The notes: generated from the letters alone by a model not told the origin. Positions 36,371 through 48,282 are shown, numbered from the stretch's first letter. The stretch is 64,000 bases of DNA from Turritopsis dohrnii (GCA_027922465.2 BQMF02000496.1:62001-126000); one strand, 5' to 3'. Made by a program: numbers and translations.

Positions 36371-39300
36371 ATGGAACCTGGCGCAACGGTTGAAAATGTG
36401 AGTGAACTGACTCCACTGTTATAAGAATTAAATCTAACTTAGTTATATTGGGGTGGTGGTATGATTAGGGGAGAATAGTGTTTTTAAGACAAAATCAGCG
36501 GTAAAACAAGGCTTTTCAGGGAAATAGTCAGGTAGAAAAGGTGCTTTTAAAAGGAAATTCAAGGGAATTTTTTTAAAAAAACGTATTTTATTCATTTGAC
36601 ACATAATTCTTTCAAATGGAAAATTTCAAAATAAACATAAACAGGAACTAGATGGAAATGAATATATATATATATATATATGTGTCATGGTTGTTCCCTT
36701 GCTAAGTATATCAATGTTAAAAATCTTTGAATGTTTAAGACTGTTATTTTGGTATGTTTTCTTTCTTTTCAAGGTTTGCAAGTTCCTTGAAGGAAGAGGT
36801 GTGGAATCAACAACCACCGATGTTTTACGTAAGAACAAGGTAATACACTGTTACATATTGATGATAATGTAAGGTATCACAAAATCTTTTATCACCTTAT
36901 TAATTTATATGATGATTTACATGATATGATTTATATGATTATATGATTTATATGATTCTATGATAATATGATACAGTATTTTTATGCACTGATGATGGAC
37001 TGTCCGAAAAGCTTTTGCTAAATAAATATGGAATTTTAAATTGTTGTTGTCTATTATATTATAATGAAACATGGCAAATTTATTTCAATCATTATATGAT
37101 TCTGATAAGTTCTAAAAATAAATATTCATCCCATAAACATAAGTTAAATCACTTATATATTTTTAGATGGATGGAGATGCGATAAATGCATCAACAGATG
37201 AAACATTACGCAGTTTGGGATTGACTGCCATTGGTGATGTTATAGCCCTGAGATCATATTTAAAAAGAATGGAATTTGAAAAGGAGTCTCCTAACAGGGA
37301 AATGTTGAAAGAAGAGTTAGCTGCTGCAGTACGTCAGGGATATTCTAATGGAAAATCAAACTCTTCTAAGAAGAAATTTACTGTAACCGCAGGGCTGCAG
37401 AATTATAATGAAAAGTTGAAGAAATATACGTATGTTAAAAGTACTGGTGGTTCCAGAAAATTTATGTTTCCTCGAAACGCTAATATGGAATCAATAAAAA
37501 AAGAATTGCATGATGTGTACTTTCCTGATGGTAAAAACCCCATATTAGGGAGGTTATATCTACATGAAACATATGTTGGAAGTTTTTCAGGTGAGAAACT
37601 GCACTCTGATACCACTCTTGAACAGTATTATCAAAACAACAAATTGAAGCATATAAGACTATACTTGAAAACAAAGAAGAAAGGGCTTCAAAGTTTTTTG
37701 AAGATCATTACAGATAGTGAGAGCGATGATGATTTTTTGGAACTCCCAGCATTTCGAGAACAACATACTAATGATAGTTTTGCTGAAGATCTACAAGCAC
37801 ATAGAGCAACTAATGCCAGCAGTGAAAATGTCATTGAATCTCCTCTTATTGGATCATCAGCAGAACGTAAACGTTTGAGAAATGAAATTGATCGTGCGTA
37901 TAATGAATCTTTAGAGGCTGACAAAAAAAAAAGTGTTGAAAATGATTTTAACAGAGAATTGGAAGAACAAGAAAATCAGCGACTGATTGACTTGATGAAG
38001 CTTAGAAGGGAACAAGTTATGTTGGAACCTCAACTTACCGAACCGCATGTTACAATATCCATACGTCACCCCATTGTGGGTAATAAAACCCGATTGTTTC
38101 ATGACAATCTCAAGTTTACTCAGGTATATGATTGGGTTGGAGGTTTATCAGATAGACCAGAACACTTTGTCCTTCTGCAATTTGATTGCAAATCTGTTCT
38201 ACCGGATGAAAATGTGTACTCTGTTATTTTTAATGTCAATGAGACAGATACCGCAATACCTATGACACCAGAAGGAACTGTGGCATTTCGTGGGTTTGGT
38301 ACAGTTAGCTCACCAAATGATGATGAATCTTCCAAGAAAGAAGATGCCAAAATTGACTTAACAAGTGTACTTAAGGAAGATGATGGGGAAAATGAAGACT
38401 TCGATACACTCCAAATATTACGAAAAGTTGAATCATCAAAATTGAATGACACTTCCTTGTTTTTTGAAATATCTAGAGATGACATTTACAACGATTTAAT
38501 TAATATCTATAAAAAGAGAGGAATTGCTGCACATAAAGTCCAATTGACGTTTGCTGACGAGCCTGCTGCAGGTGATGGTGTGACTAAGGACTGCTATGCA
38601 GAATTTTATGAAAGGCTTTTTGAGAAGATGGAAGGTGTTGTTGAAAAAGTACCCCTTGATAACAGCATTGATGAGGAGGAACTGGAAGTGGTGGGGAGTA
38701 TAATAAATCATGCATTTTTACAATTTTCAATTTTCCCACTTCAACTTTGTAGGAGCACCCTTAAGAAAGTTTTATTTGATGTTACTGACAAGCAACAACT
38801 TTTAAGTTCTTTCATGAATTTCATCACACCTGCAGAAGCCGAAATGATTTTGCGATTCACTAAAGGGGAAAGCACTAATGATCAAGCTTTGTCTGATATT
38901 CTCCACAGTTGTAAAGTTTATGAAAAGCCGACTTCACAAAATGCACTGCAGTTATGTTTAAAAGCAGCAAATACTGTTTTAATTAACCGGCCATATCTTT
39001 CCATGAAAGGTATAGTTAAAGGCATGGGACAATTCTGGCAAAAACTTCTTCCAAATATGGTAGACGCACTATACTTAACTTGTATGCCCCAACAGGAGTC
39101 ACTTATTGGACAACTATCTCCGAATGAAACCTGTGCTCAAGACCAAGTTGTTACTACGTATCTACACCGAAATATCCGAAGTTGCACCAAGTCAGAGCTG
39201 CTACTTTTCGTACGATTTATCACTGGATCTAGCACTATCCTACCTAACGAAGTAATAAAAGTGGAATTCGTAGATCAGCCGGTAAAACACCTCCATCCAT

Positions 39301-39440
39301 TGACGCAAACCTGCTTTCAAATCTTAATATTGCCACGGCAATTCCGATCATTTGCACAATTCCAATCGATTTTGAATATCCACTTTTCTAGCCAGGAACA
39401 TTGGTCGGTGTATGACAAGTTTATTGCAACTGACATATAA
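36371..39440 (+). CDS. SAM / UBX-like / HECT-domain E3 ubiquitin ligase
   Basis: Three exons: 36371-36397, 36774-36839 and 37167-39440, with GTGAGT and GTAATA donors and CTTTTCAAG and TATTTTTAG acceptors, all phase 0; 788 residues. Residues 1-65 form a SAM-like domain across all three exons (VCKFLEGRGV ... TLRSLGLTAIGDVIALRSYL). A conserved block near 100-200 (GGSRKFMFPR ... GRLYLHETYVGSF) follows. An acidic/charged linker leads to a UBX/ubiquitin-like fold (VTISIRHPIVGNKTRLF ... VYDWVGGLSDRPEHFVLL). The last 300 residues are a HECT domain with the catalytic Cys in PLTQTCFQILILP. Substrate ubiquitination in cytosol or nucleus is family inference; targets are unknown. No lesions are seen. Such genes are often multicopy in invertebrates (recall). 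Confidence 0.85.
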
Positions 39441-40306
39441 TTTGTTTTCAGCATGTTCTGTTTTATTGGCTTCTAGCTTAAAGTTGTATTTCCATAAGAA
39501 GGAGGTTTTGTTTTAATTTGTCTGGTATTACTAAACAGATGTTTTGTAATTTTCGATACCCTAATTCGCTGTTAAGTTTGTTTAGGAAATGTAAAAGCAA
39601 CGAAATCAGTGATACATCCATTTTACATAGCCTTCATAGATAACAGCCTTGGAAATAAATATGTATGCACCTATGGCATCTGTGAAATAATAGTGAAACG
39701 GCTTGATCAGTGATTTCGCCATCTTTGTTATTTTCGGTATTGTGTTTTCCTGAGGAGATTTTTGTTTAAATTCGAAAGTCAGATTTGTTTGATTTTTGTA
39801 TTGTATTTTTATATGGAGGTTCACTTTAAAAAGATTTTTGAACAACGCATTCAAATTAATTTTTTCTTTCTCCTATCGTGTATGATAACTATTCTTTTAA
39901 GCAATCGTATTTACTAGTTTGGAATGTTTATTGAGTTTACGATTACGATTTACGATGGAACTCTCCCTGTTCACATAATCTGTTTATCAAACGACACCAA
40001 CGGCTTATGTTCAGGCGATCAGTTTTTATTAAGAATATAGTTTCTTCAAGAATACCATATTTAAGCGCATACTCTCAACGATCTTTAGCATCATAAACGC
40101 AAATTATTGGTATCAAAGTGAGACTTTCTTTCCTACCTTATTTATTTTCGAGGTGAAGAGTGTTATGTGTTTGCGGGAATTTATTTACGCGATTGGGCCA
40201 TTTTCCTTTGATTTCTTACATTAAGTTTATGCTCGGCCGCCTGTTTGGATGTCCGGCATGTTATCTTGACGTCTATAGCTAGGGTTATCATAAATGTCAA
40301 ATCAAA
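39441..40306. other. 3' flank of the HECT gene
   Basis: AT-rich, with no gene recognised. Confidence 0.45.
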
Positions 40307-40307
40307 T

Positions 40308-40440
40308 ACGGTATTTCCTCTTTTAAGCGCCCCCCTTATTCCAAAAATAATTTTATAAGCGCTCTCCTCCAATAAGCGCCCCCCCTAATTTTCGAAAAAA
40401 TTTTATAAGCACCCGGGCGCTTAATAGAGGAAATACGGTA
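40308..40440. mobile_element. Short TIR element related to the HIRAN-bearing element
   Basis: 133 bp with inverted ends ACGGTATTTCCTCTTTTAAG and CTTAATAGAGGAAATACGGT. The interior is a string of TAAGCGCCCCCC and TTTTATAAGCGC motifs. It shares the AAGCGCCC core and general plan with the 9.39-10.34 kb element, but carries no gene. Confidence 0.65.
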
Positions 40441-40849
40441 CTTTTGTATAGGTGAAAACGTTAAGAAAATGGCAGAAAGCACGAACGTAGAAAGAAAGGA
40501 CCATTTAGTAATCCAATTCCACAATGTTTAATTGTTGTTACAAGTGCCTCGCGATTTGCATTATTTTTTGCTTCGTTAAATCGCTAGGCATAATATTGCG
40601 TTCATATTGCACACATATTATCATTTCTACTGCGCATATGCAATTGTGGAAAATGTAAGGGAACATATGGCGATTTGTCTTAACCCAGTTCTCCGCTAGC
40701 GTAATTTATTTTAATCTGTAATTGCATCTGATTATAAGTAGAGTCAACGTAATGGAAAACAAGACGGCAATTCGAAATTTGAAATCAATGAAACAGTGAT
40801 TAAATTCTTCAAGATTTATAACTATATACAAACATTTAAAAAAATTATG

Positions 40850-41464
40850 TTACAACTGTTCAATTGTTGATACAAGTTGAAAATAAAGGTCTTCTGCTTC
40901 TCTACGTGTACGTGGATGTTGTAAATTCTGCTCATCCATTACAATACTTGCCAATTCAACAAATTCGCTTTGACAAGGAAATGATTTCGGTTTTCTTGAA
41001 TATAAGGATATTGCCATGTCGATCTCTTCTAACTTTGGTTGGAAAGCACAATTTATTCCGTTGAAATTCTGAGGAAGAAAAAACATAAGATCAGGTTTTC
41101 CACATGGGTCTTCTGCATACTTTGTGGGCCTTATTGTGTGATGGTTCCAAGTTTGCCTCACTTCTTCCAATGAAATTTGAATAAGACTGAAAAAACAAAA
41201 TTTAAGAGCTTCCACTTGAATGTTGTTGCTGTCATCATAAAGGCCTTGATCCCTTAGATCTTTGAAATAATCAATCCATGATTGAGTTGTGTTGCGTTTT
41301 AAGAACGACCACCACTGTTCTATTCGCTGGTTTGAGACTGATTTTCCATATAAAAAGCTTTTATAACCATTCCATGAATCAGTATCGTTTCGCCGTAGAA
41401 AAAAGTAAACAATGATATCCTTTTTAGTAGGATTAACTGTTAATCCATCCATGAAGAAAATCAA
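40850..41464 (-). pseudogene. Integrase-core-type protein, C-terminal part
   Basis: A 204-codon frame with SNQRIEQWWSFLKRN, then DYFKDLRDQGLY, EALKFCFFSLIQ and GKPDLMFFLP. These blocks match, from memory, a group of animal transposon-derived proteins with an integrase-like catalytic core. SNQRIEQWW would contain the third acidic residue. The N-terminal portion with the first two Asp is not found upstream on this strand, so the copy is probably truncated or split by an unrecognised intron. It lies next to the inverted satellite array. Confidence 0.6.
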
Positions 41465-41695
41465 AATGAAAAATGAAGCAAAATAAGCTTTCCCTAATTA
41501 ATAAAAATGTTCGCCTGTTATGTTTTACAAGAAATAGTTTAGATACACGATCATTTCTAATTACGTTACTATCCAACGTCGATCCCAATCTCTTCTTTTC
41601 CATTTCTTGTTAATAAATGTACAGAGTCCGAAACGAAGTTGCATGATGATAAAAGTCATATGCCAGATCATCACGCCATAACACCTGTTTTCTCT
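41465..41695. other. Spacer between integrase-like fragment and satellite
   Basis: No feature recognised. Confidence 0.4.
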
Positions 41696-42235
41696 GCTAG
41701 AAATGCTCTACGACGTCCTAGAAATTGTAAGACGTTCTAGAATGATCTACGACGTCCTAGAATGCTCTACGACGTCCTAGAATGCTTTACGACGTCCTAG
41801 AAATGCTCTAGGACGTCCTAGAATGCTCTACGACGTCCTAGAAATTGTAGGACGTCCTAGAAATGCTTTACGACGTCCTGGAAATGCTCTACGACGTCCT
41901 AGAATGCTTTACGACGTCCTAGAAATGCTCTAGGACGTCCTAGAATGCTCTACGACGTCCTAGAAATGCTTTACGACGTCCTGGAAATGCTCTACGACGT
42001 CCTAGAATGCTCTACGACGTCCTGTAAATGCTCTAGGACGTCCTAGAATGCTCTACGACGTCCTAGAAATTGTAGGACGTCCTAGAAATGCTTTACGACG
42101 TCCTGGAAATGCTCTACGACGTCCTAGAATGATCTACGACGTCCTGAAAATTGTAGGACGTCCTAGAAGTTCTCCACGACGTCCTAGTAAACATGTGATG
42201 CAAAAATTGGCAGATATGAAGCTCCGTAAATTAAA
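41696..42235 (-). repeat. GGACGTC satellite array, copy 2 (inverted)
   Basis: About 24 units of 20-21 bp reading AATGCTCTACGACGTCCTAG. It ends with the same ACATGT-containing edge and TTGGCAGATATGAAGCTCCG flank as copy 1, but in the opposite orientation. The element flank is cut by a Helitron at 42242. Confidence 0.9.
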
Positions 42236-42241
42236 ACAATA

Positions 42242-43106
42242 CTAGCCGCCAAGGCGGCGTCGCTCGCCGCCCATGTCCACCTGCTCTGTATCACTGTATC
42301 AATAAACGTCAAATTTCCTTATAAACGGCTCGTACAACTTGTGTTCAACCAGAAGCAGATTCGAAGTCGCAACCTCTGGTAAAACCAATCTTTTATCAGT
42401 GTAACAATACACTCAAAACGTAGAGAGAGAAAACTTCAACTTTTTATTAGCTTTTGTTTTAAAAAAGTTACTCACTCTAACATGGGTGCTATCAAACTTA
42501 AGGGGGAAATCGTTTCTCTTCTTAAAAAGATCACGCCGGAGGAGAGAAAAAAGGCACGTGCTAAATGAATAAAGAGAATAAAAAACGTTCGATCAGAACG
42601 CTTAACAATTAAAAGAAGAAATTAATTTATTAAAAGAAAAGCAAAAAAAAAAAACTTTTTGTTTTATGATACTTTTTTTTTACCTATCGGCTTTTTAACA
42701 TTTTGATTGCTCAAAAAAAAAGTTCACCCGTCTCAGACAGTCAGGCAAGAGTTAGTGGCAAACCGAACATGCTGCCACGTTCTGCCACTGCTGCTTTTTG
42801 TCCCAAATGTTTAATCAGTTAGTTTCTTTGTATTTAGTTGATGTACTGTTTTCAAAGCCAAGTCAACGTGGAATATAAAACTAACAATAATGATAAAAAC
42901 AAAACGTTATTCCTATTAGTTCATCAGCCAAAAAAAGTCACGTTCGATTGGGGTTGCAATGTATTTGCTTCGAACTCACGTCGCACACAAAAAAAGAAAT
43001 AATTTCGCTCACAACTCAATCTACCATTTTGCGTCACTTACAAACAAACAAACAAACAAACAGACAGACAGACAGACAGACAGAGAATCGGCTATTAATA
43101 TATAGA
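42242..43106 (-). mobile_element. Non-autonomous Helitron
   Basis: An 865-bp element on the minus strand. It starts TCTATATATTAATAGCC, runs through (GTCT)n and (GTTT)n, and ends with the hairpin GCCGCCTTGGCGGC directly before CTAG. The flanking host bases are A and T, so insertion was between A and T with no duplication, as Helitrons do. No Rep/helicase is encoded. A 28-codon frame at 42483-42569 (+) could be a captured exon or chance. Confidence 0.8.
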
Positions 43107-43167
43107 TATCAACAGTTTTGAAAAATCCTATTGGTTGTTTGAAGCATTGGAAAATTTGTTTTTCTTG

Positions 43168-43325
43168 CAGCTTTTGTGGTGGAGACACGTAGGAAACAAA
43201 TACTTTATATCAGGACCTTGACGCTCATTCGGGATTATGGCGGTCTTGTGTTGATTCTAACTGCATGATGATGCTGCTTGGTTGCAAGCTAGCAGAGCAT
43301 TTGCTATACTGTCTGAAACAAAAGT
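43168..43325 (+). pseudogene. Claudin-like gene fragment C
   Basis: An exon-sized remnant matching the first loop and TM2 start of the claudin-like family. It begins after an acceptor-like TTTTTCTTGCAG (43158-43171) with CGGDT, an in-frame stop where W is expected, then AHSGLWRSCVDSNC, a frameshift, and ASRAFAIL. TM1 is missing upstream and TM3-TM4 downstream. It starts about 60 bp after the end of the Helitron, so that insertion or an older deletion may have removed the 5' part. Confidence 0.7.
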
Positions 43326-43330
43326 GATCT

Positions 43331-43838
43331 TCTGTTTTATTTATTGGCTTTTCAATGATTCCATGGGTCACCTGAAACTGATTACACAATGTTATTATAC
43401 ATTATACATTTACTATACTAGTTCCTTGATTATATTTTGTTTTCTATTTATTTATCTTTATTTTTATGCAGGATTGAGTTGTCAGTAAAAATTATATGCA
43501 TAGGATATATACAATAAAGTGCTATCAATAACCGTCTTGTGTGATAAAAATGAATCAAAATAGGTTAGCGAATTTAATTACAACAAAAGGAAAATCGGAA
43601 CAACAAAAGATAACCAAAAGCAAAAAGAAACTTGAATATTCCTAACCTTATTCTAATTATCCTATCCATTAATTCCATACATATGTATCACAGTTCACTT
43701 TGTTTTCATGCCGAATAACTTGTGTCCTTCACAAAATTCTTTCTAACTCTTTAATCATGATGAGGGAGCTCTACTTAAACGTTGTAAAGATTAAAATTAA
43801 TTTCTGCACTGATAATTAATGATGAATAAATTTATAGA
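43331..43838. other. Intergenic, no gene seen
   Basis: AT-rich; the downstream half of the claudin-like fragment is not recognisable here. Confidence 0.4.
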
Positions 43839-43840
43839 TA

Positions 43841-43961
43841 CCCAGCCGGCACACTTGTTAAAAAATCTCTACGAAAGAGTGCATTTCTATAGAAATATAC
43901 ACACAATTTTAATAAAAGTGCTCTCCGTCGTAGAGACCTTTTGACGATTTTGCCGACTGGG
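43841..43961. mobile_element. 121-bp MITE, copy 3
   Basis: Ends CCCAGCCGGCA and TGCCGACTGGG, with TA on both sides (43839-43840 and 43962-43963). The interior matches the 6.65-kb copy in reverse (GTGCTCTCCGTCGTAGAGA), and both copies are 121 bp. Confidence 0.75.
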
Positions 43962-43963
43962 TA

Positions 43964-44556
43964 GGAGTATATTGTCATGCATTCAAAGAGTTTAAGACTG
44001 GTATAGTACGTGACAATCACAAAACGTTTATGTTTGAGTTTGTAGCCAAATAGTTCTGATAATTAACATTGACCTAATACAAAATTTTTCATTCTCATGA
44101 CGGTTAGTGGGAAACTATATGTAATCTCCAAGTGTAGTCTAAGAAGATTGGATGGCTTGTTAAGCAGTCCAAGTGAGACTTTCGAATTCTTTGGCAACAA
44201 TGACATACCTTTTCGTAATCTATATTCGTTGTTAAAATATCAAACAAAAAAAACAGAAAATATTTTTTGAGTATTTTTTTATTTTTCGATAATGCGTAAA
44301 AGCCTAATATTAATGTTTAAAGACCAAAAATGTTGATGAATTACTTTACTCCATGCAGTCTATTCATTTAACAGCTTTTAATAATTTGTCGATGCTAACA
44401 AACAACAGGACAAAGAATGTGTAAATCATTTATTTCAATGCCCCACAGCGGCTACTCAGAAACCAGATGAATTTGGCATGTCATTTGACAAAAGAAAAAC
44501 TGCGAACTGACTAAATGTTCATTTTGTCTAACTTGTGGCACATGCTTAATACAATA
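43964..44556. other. Intergenic, no gene seen
   Basis: AT-rich with no recognised feature. Confidence 0.4.
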
Positions 44557-44617
44557 TACACAGTGAGCAAAAAAGAACCGACCCCTAGAATTAAAATATA
44601 GCCTCTAACATCCTTAA

Positions 44618-45378
44618 AGGGAAATTAAGCCTTCATGAAAAATTTTTTATATTAGCTGCAGAAAGGTCTCATTAATCCTCTGCGATCATTAAAAATTGTC
44701 AAAAACAATAATTATACTCAATTTTTCGTTGTTAAATATCTAACAACAGACGCCATTGCTGCTTACAAAAGAGCACTCCGATGGAGATCATGCGAATTTT
44801 TGACGTCACAGCGCGATTGATCTTTTTGTAGTGATAGCGTGAACGTGAAGATTTTGTTGTTTTTTGTTGATGAAATTTTATTAATAAAACCTTTATCAAA
44901 AAGTATTTCGTTTTAGATTTATAGCAGGTACATGTGCGTAAGGGAGTTTTTGAACAAATGTGTATATTTTAGATGCATAAAAAATGAAATCTTCAGTATG
45001 ACTGTTTTTGTTTTTCTTGAAACGATAAACTTATTTTACATTTTGCTGTTTCTTGATGTTTAAGATTGTTATGTTGGTGAATGATAAATATCTTCGTGTT
45101 TTCTTTGTTGTTTTTCTACTGTTTCTCGTATCTTTAGAACATAGGCGTAAAAAACATGCCATCATGTGCTGCCTACGTCTGATATTCCGGCAAATAGAAT
45201 TCGCTCTATGACGTCATGATATTTATAACGAAAGCTGTAATGGCGATTTAACTAATTTGTTTTTTTAGCAGTTTTTTTCATTTGGAATACCTTTTATACA
45301 TAAAAAGGTGTTCCTCTAGGATAAATTAAGTATTTCATGCTCAAAATCAGAAAAGAAATTTTAAGGCTTAATTTCCCT
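44618..45378. mobile_element. Kolobok-like MITE (TTAA), 761 bp
   Basis: Inverted ends AGGGAAATTAAGCCT and AGGCTTAATTTCCCT between TTAA duplications (44614-44617, 45379-45382). TTAA with AG-type termini fits Kolobok better than piggyBac, whose ends begin CC. A second, internal pair of GACGTCA-containing motifs faces each other. No coding region. Confidence 0.7.
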
Positions 45379-45544
45379 TTAAAGAAAGTTGTCATTATTA
45401 ATCAGCTAATTTTGAATCAAAATGAATAATTAAACATGAAATCAAAGGTATAAACACAGTATAATTCTTAAAAGAATCAAACTATAGAGCTATGTCGTTC
45501 AAGACATAGTCGTCGTAATTAGAATACTTGACGCTCAACAGTTT

Positions 45545-46350
45545 TGAGGGAAAGAAAGGCGGTGGTCGACCGCGAAGTGAGAATTAATATTGAGTCAAGA
45601 AGAAGCAGGGACTTATTGTTCTGCTCGTGTTATTGAAAGAAACACTGCAATATTTAGGTGAGAAGAATTGCTAAGGACAGCTTTAGACAGCCACATAATC
45701 GCCGTGTCGAATTAAATTACTTGTATTCGGGTACAATTCGACAAAAATGCAACAGTCACTTTATACAGGTTTTGTTGCCGCATATCAAATTCGACATGGC
45801 TTTAGACAGCCGCATAATTGTTGAATGAATTTATCATCGTGCGTTTCTTACACGCTGTCAATATTTTCGTGCACTTTTTCCACGAAGTTCATTCAAGCTG
45901 CTGTTAAATTCGACGATTATTCGGCCGTATAAAGTGGTGCCGAATTTATGTCGAAGATTGCCGTTTTATTCGACAAACTCTGCTGAACTTAATTCATTAT
46001 GTCGCACTTAATTAATTTTTCACTTTATACAGTCGAATTTTCGTCGCATTTGATAAAGAGTTTAAGTCGACGCGACGATTATGCGGCCGTATAAAGCTGT
46101 CCTAAAGAAGATTTGAAGTTGAGAGTTTGTCAGAGAATGAAAGTACAAAAGCTATCAGACCCGCATATCGAACAAAGAATGATGCGTGCTTCTTGTTTAC
46201 TTGAATGATATCCCTTCCCTCGTGATGAAAGGAAGATTTGGTTTAGTGATGAAAAAAAGTTCACAGTTGCAGCCCCAGTAGCTGAATACTCAAAACGATC
46301 GAGTTTACACTTATGATGGTAAAAAAGTACCTCCCGTACATGCTTACTAA
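45545..46350 (+). pseudogene. Mariner transposase, decayed and interrupted
   Basis: The N-terminal linker reads KKGGGRPRSEN, the GRPR motif of Tc1/mariner proteins. VRRIAKEDLKLR and LSDPHIEQRM follow across the Harbinger-like MITE. The catalytic start is KIWFSDEKKFTV with the first Asp. Several stops and frameshifts are present; the later catalytic residues are not recovered. The MITE split codon 4 of RRIAK, and its TAA duplication allows exact reconstruction of the junction. Confidence 0.7.
45675..46102. mobile_element. PIF/Harbinger-like MITE (TAA), 428 bp
   Basis: Inverted ends GGACAGCTTTAGACAGCC and GGCCGTATAAAGCTGTCC, with TAA on both sides (45672-45674, 46103-46105). The interior repeats motifs such as AATTCGAC and GTATAAAG. 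Harbinger elements make TWA duplications. No coding region. Confidence 0.75.
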
Positions 46351-46389
46351 AAGGAAATTCAACTTTTTCTCCCACAAAGTTTGATAGAT

Positions 46390-46837
46390 CAATAGACCAG
46401 TGGCGGGACCGGACGGGACGAGAAAATGAAGGAGGTCACATAGAACATTTATTTACATAACATATCAAACTGTAGACTACGACAGTTTTAAATGTTTTCG
46501 TTTGTATGTCATTTCCAATGCACAAAAACATATGATTGAACAAATATTTTGGATGGTAATGACACCTTAATATAAATCACTCATCTCTTTTAAAAAAGAA
46601 CCGGCTTCTTTTTGTGTACGATCCTTTTCACTATTTAATCCTAAGACAGTAAGGAATGTTCTCTGGTAATTTCATGGTATGATCGGGGTTTTTTAATTCT
46701 GTGCGGCTGATTTTTTGTAGGAGGTCGGGTTTTTTGGCCCACATTGTATCAAAAATTTGAAGATGCTAAGATTGACACAATGAAAGTTTGATGCGAAGTA
46801 GCAATAATCAACTAACAGTCTATAAAAATTTGTTTAT
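46390..46837. other. Intergenic, no gene seen
   Basis: CAGTGGCGGGACC at 46398 resembles a hAT-type end but has no partner nearby. Confidence 0.35.
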
Positions 46838-48282
46838 TATATATTTCCCCATAGGGCGACATATATGTTAAAACGGGCATTTTCTTTCTCCTTCTTCTCC
46901 GTTTTTACGCCTAGCCAAAGTAGATAAGAATAGAGGCTAGTGTACAGTGAAGTAGTACGCCATTGTTCAGTCAGTGCAGATGAAAAGTGGAAGATTTTTG
47001 CTTTTTTCTGCTAGCTTTTAAAATGATTCAATAGATAAAACGTTAAATGATGGAAATAAATCGTTTTAGTTTAGTGTTGGCTTATAAGGTTTTGTATTGA
47101 ATGAACGTGTGAAAAACAGAAAAAGAATTGATATCAATGATGTTTTGTTTTTGTTGATAACAACATTATCTTATGATGATTGGTAATTAAATGCCTGGAA
47201 CAGCAAACTATTGAAGTTGTGATTGCAGTATTTTACATTCTGGTGTAATGTATCCCAACTGAACAGTGATGTTACATGATGTACAGACATAAAGGAAACC
47301 CTTTTCATGTGGAGAACAACCAGTTCAAACAGTTATGTTAATTCAAAAACAGCAAGTAAAAACGTGATGTCGTATATGCAATAAGAAGTTTAGAAAACCA
47401 ATTACGTATAATATTTTTACACAGGATTGAGACACATAATAACTTGAAAGAATCTGCTGGTTAAGTGTGCTTACCTGGATAGTCGTTTAATCTGACAACA
47501 GAAACATAATTTACTATGAATTAATTCCATGATCACGTATACTGTTTTGATACTGTATATAATTTTTTTATTTTCTAAAAGTTAATATACTGCCAATTTT
47601 CCTTAGAAGAACAATGAATGAACGTAAATCAAAATACAATCCAACATAACAATTTGCAAATTAAATCAAGCCAGAACACGATCTTCTACTTTCAGCTTTG
47701 TAGTGATTTGGTGATGGATGTGTGTTTTCACAATCAAAATCTGTTTTTTTCCATTTTGGATTTATACACGAAGGTCATTTTTTTATCACAATAAATAATG
47801 AGTGTGAACATATTTTTGGACTTCTTAAATTTCTAATTTCATAAATTGTCACTTTAAGCCTATCTTTTGAAAATAACTAATTTGTACTAACTTCAAATGC
47901 TACACATAATGTTTTTAGTAGAGATTTTGATTGCTTTTGAAAGTTATTTGCTCATTATTATGATGAAGTTTCCTTACACATTGAGCGGTTGGGGGAAATA
48001 TTAATCGCATTTAGGTTGTATCATTTGTAGCTATGTCCATAATAACTTGTCAGTCACTTTTTAACTCCTCAGCAAAAATTATAAAAGAAACCTTATCATT
48101 TGACCATGAACATCTTCATTTTCATACTAAGTTCAAAATAACCTCTTTTGTGGTATTAAATTCAATTCTACCCTGACATTTTTATCTGAGTATCAGGTTG
48201 ATGGTAGTGCCACTGTATGATAAACAGTTTCGCAATTTTGAGGAAATAATATAGTTACATTTTTGTGAATCTTGTTCAACAT
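46838..48282 (+). repeat. Dispersed long repeat R, copy 1
   Basis: Shares its full length with 51936-54513 at moderate identity. Landmarks are ATTTCCCCATAGGGCGA, TAGATAAGAATAGAGGCTAG, CTTTTCATGTGGAGAACAAC and TATCAGGTTGATGGTAGT. The start looks abrupt in both copies. No protein is encoded in either, and no terminal repeats were found. This is an unclassified non-autonomous repeat or an old segmental duplication. Confidence 0.7.

Larger units (their letters stand above)
44559..46380 (+). mobile_element. Mariner-type element relic with two nested MITEs
   Basis: The left end is TA-CACAGTGAGCAAAAAAGAACC, a typical mariner terminus. A decayed transposase follows on the + strand from about 45545. 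The right inverted end was not found, so the 3' limit is approximate. A Kolobok-like MITE (44618-45378) and a Harbinger-like MITE (45675-46102) are inserted within it. Confidence 0.6.

Noticed and set aside
35526..42245. Open frames and CRISPR-like look of the GGACGTC arrays
   Set aside because: Units are directly contiguous with no unique spacers, and the frames only translate the repeat; this is a eukaryotic satellite.
42483..42569. 28-codon frame inside the Helitron as a captured gene
   Set aside because: Too short and without recognised homology; kept only as a remark in the Helitron entry.
46398..46412. CAGTGGCGGGACC, and CAGTGGCGCCGTG near 59549, as hAT ends
   Set aside because: No inverted partner was found for either; short matches of this kind can arise by chance.
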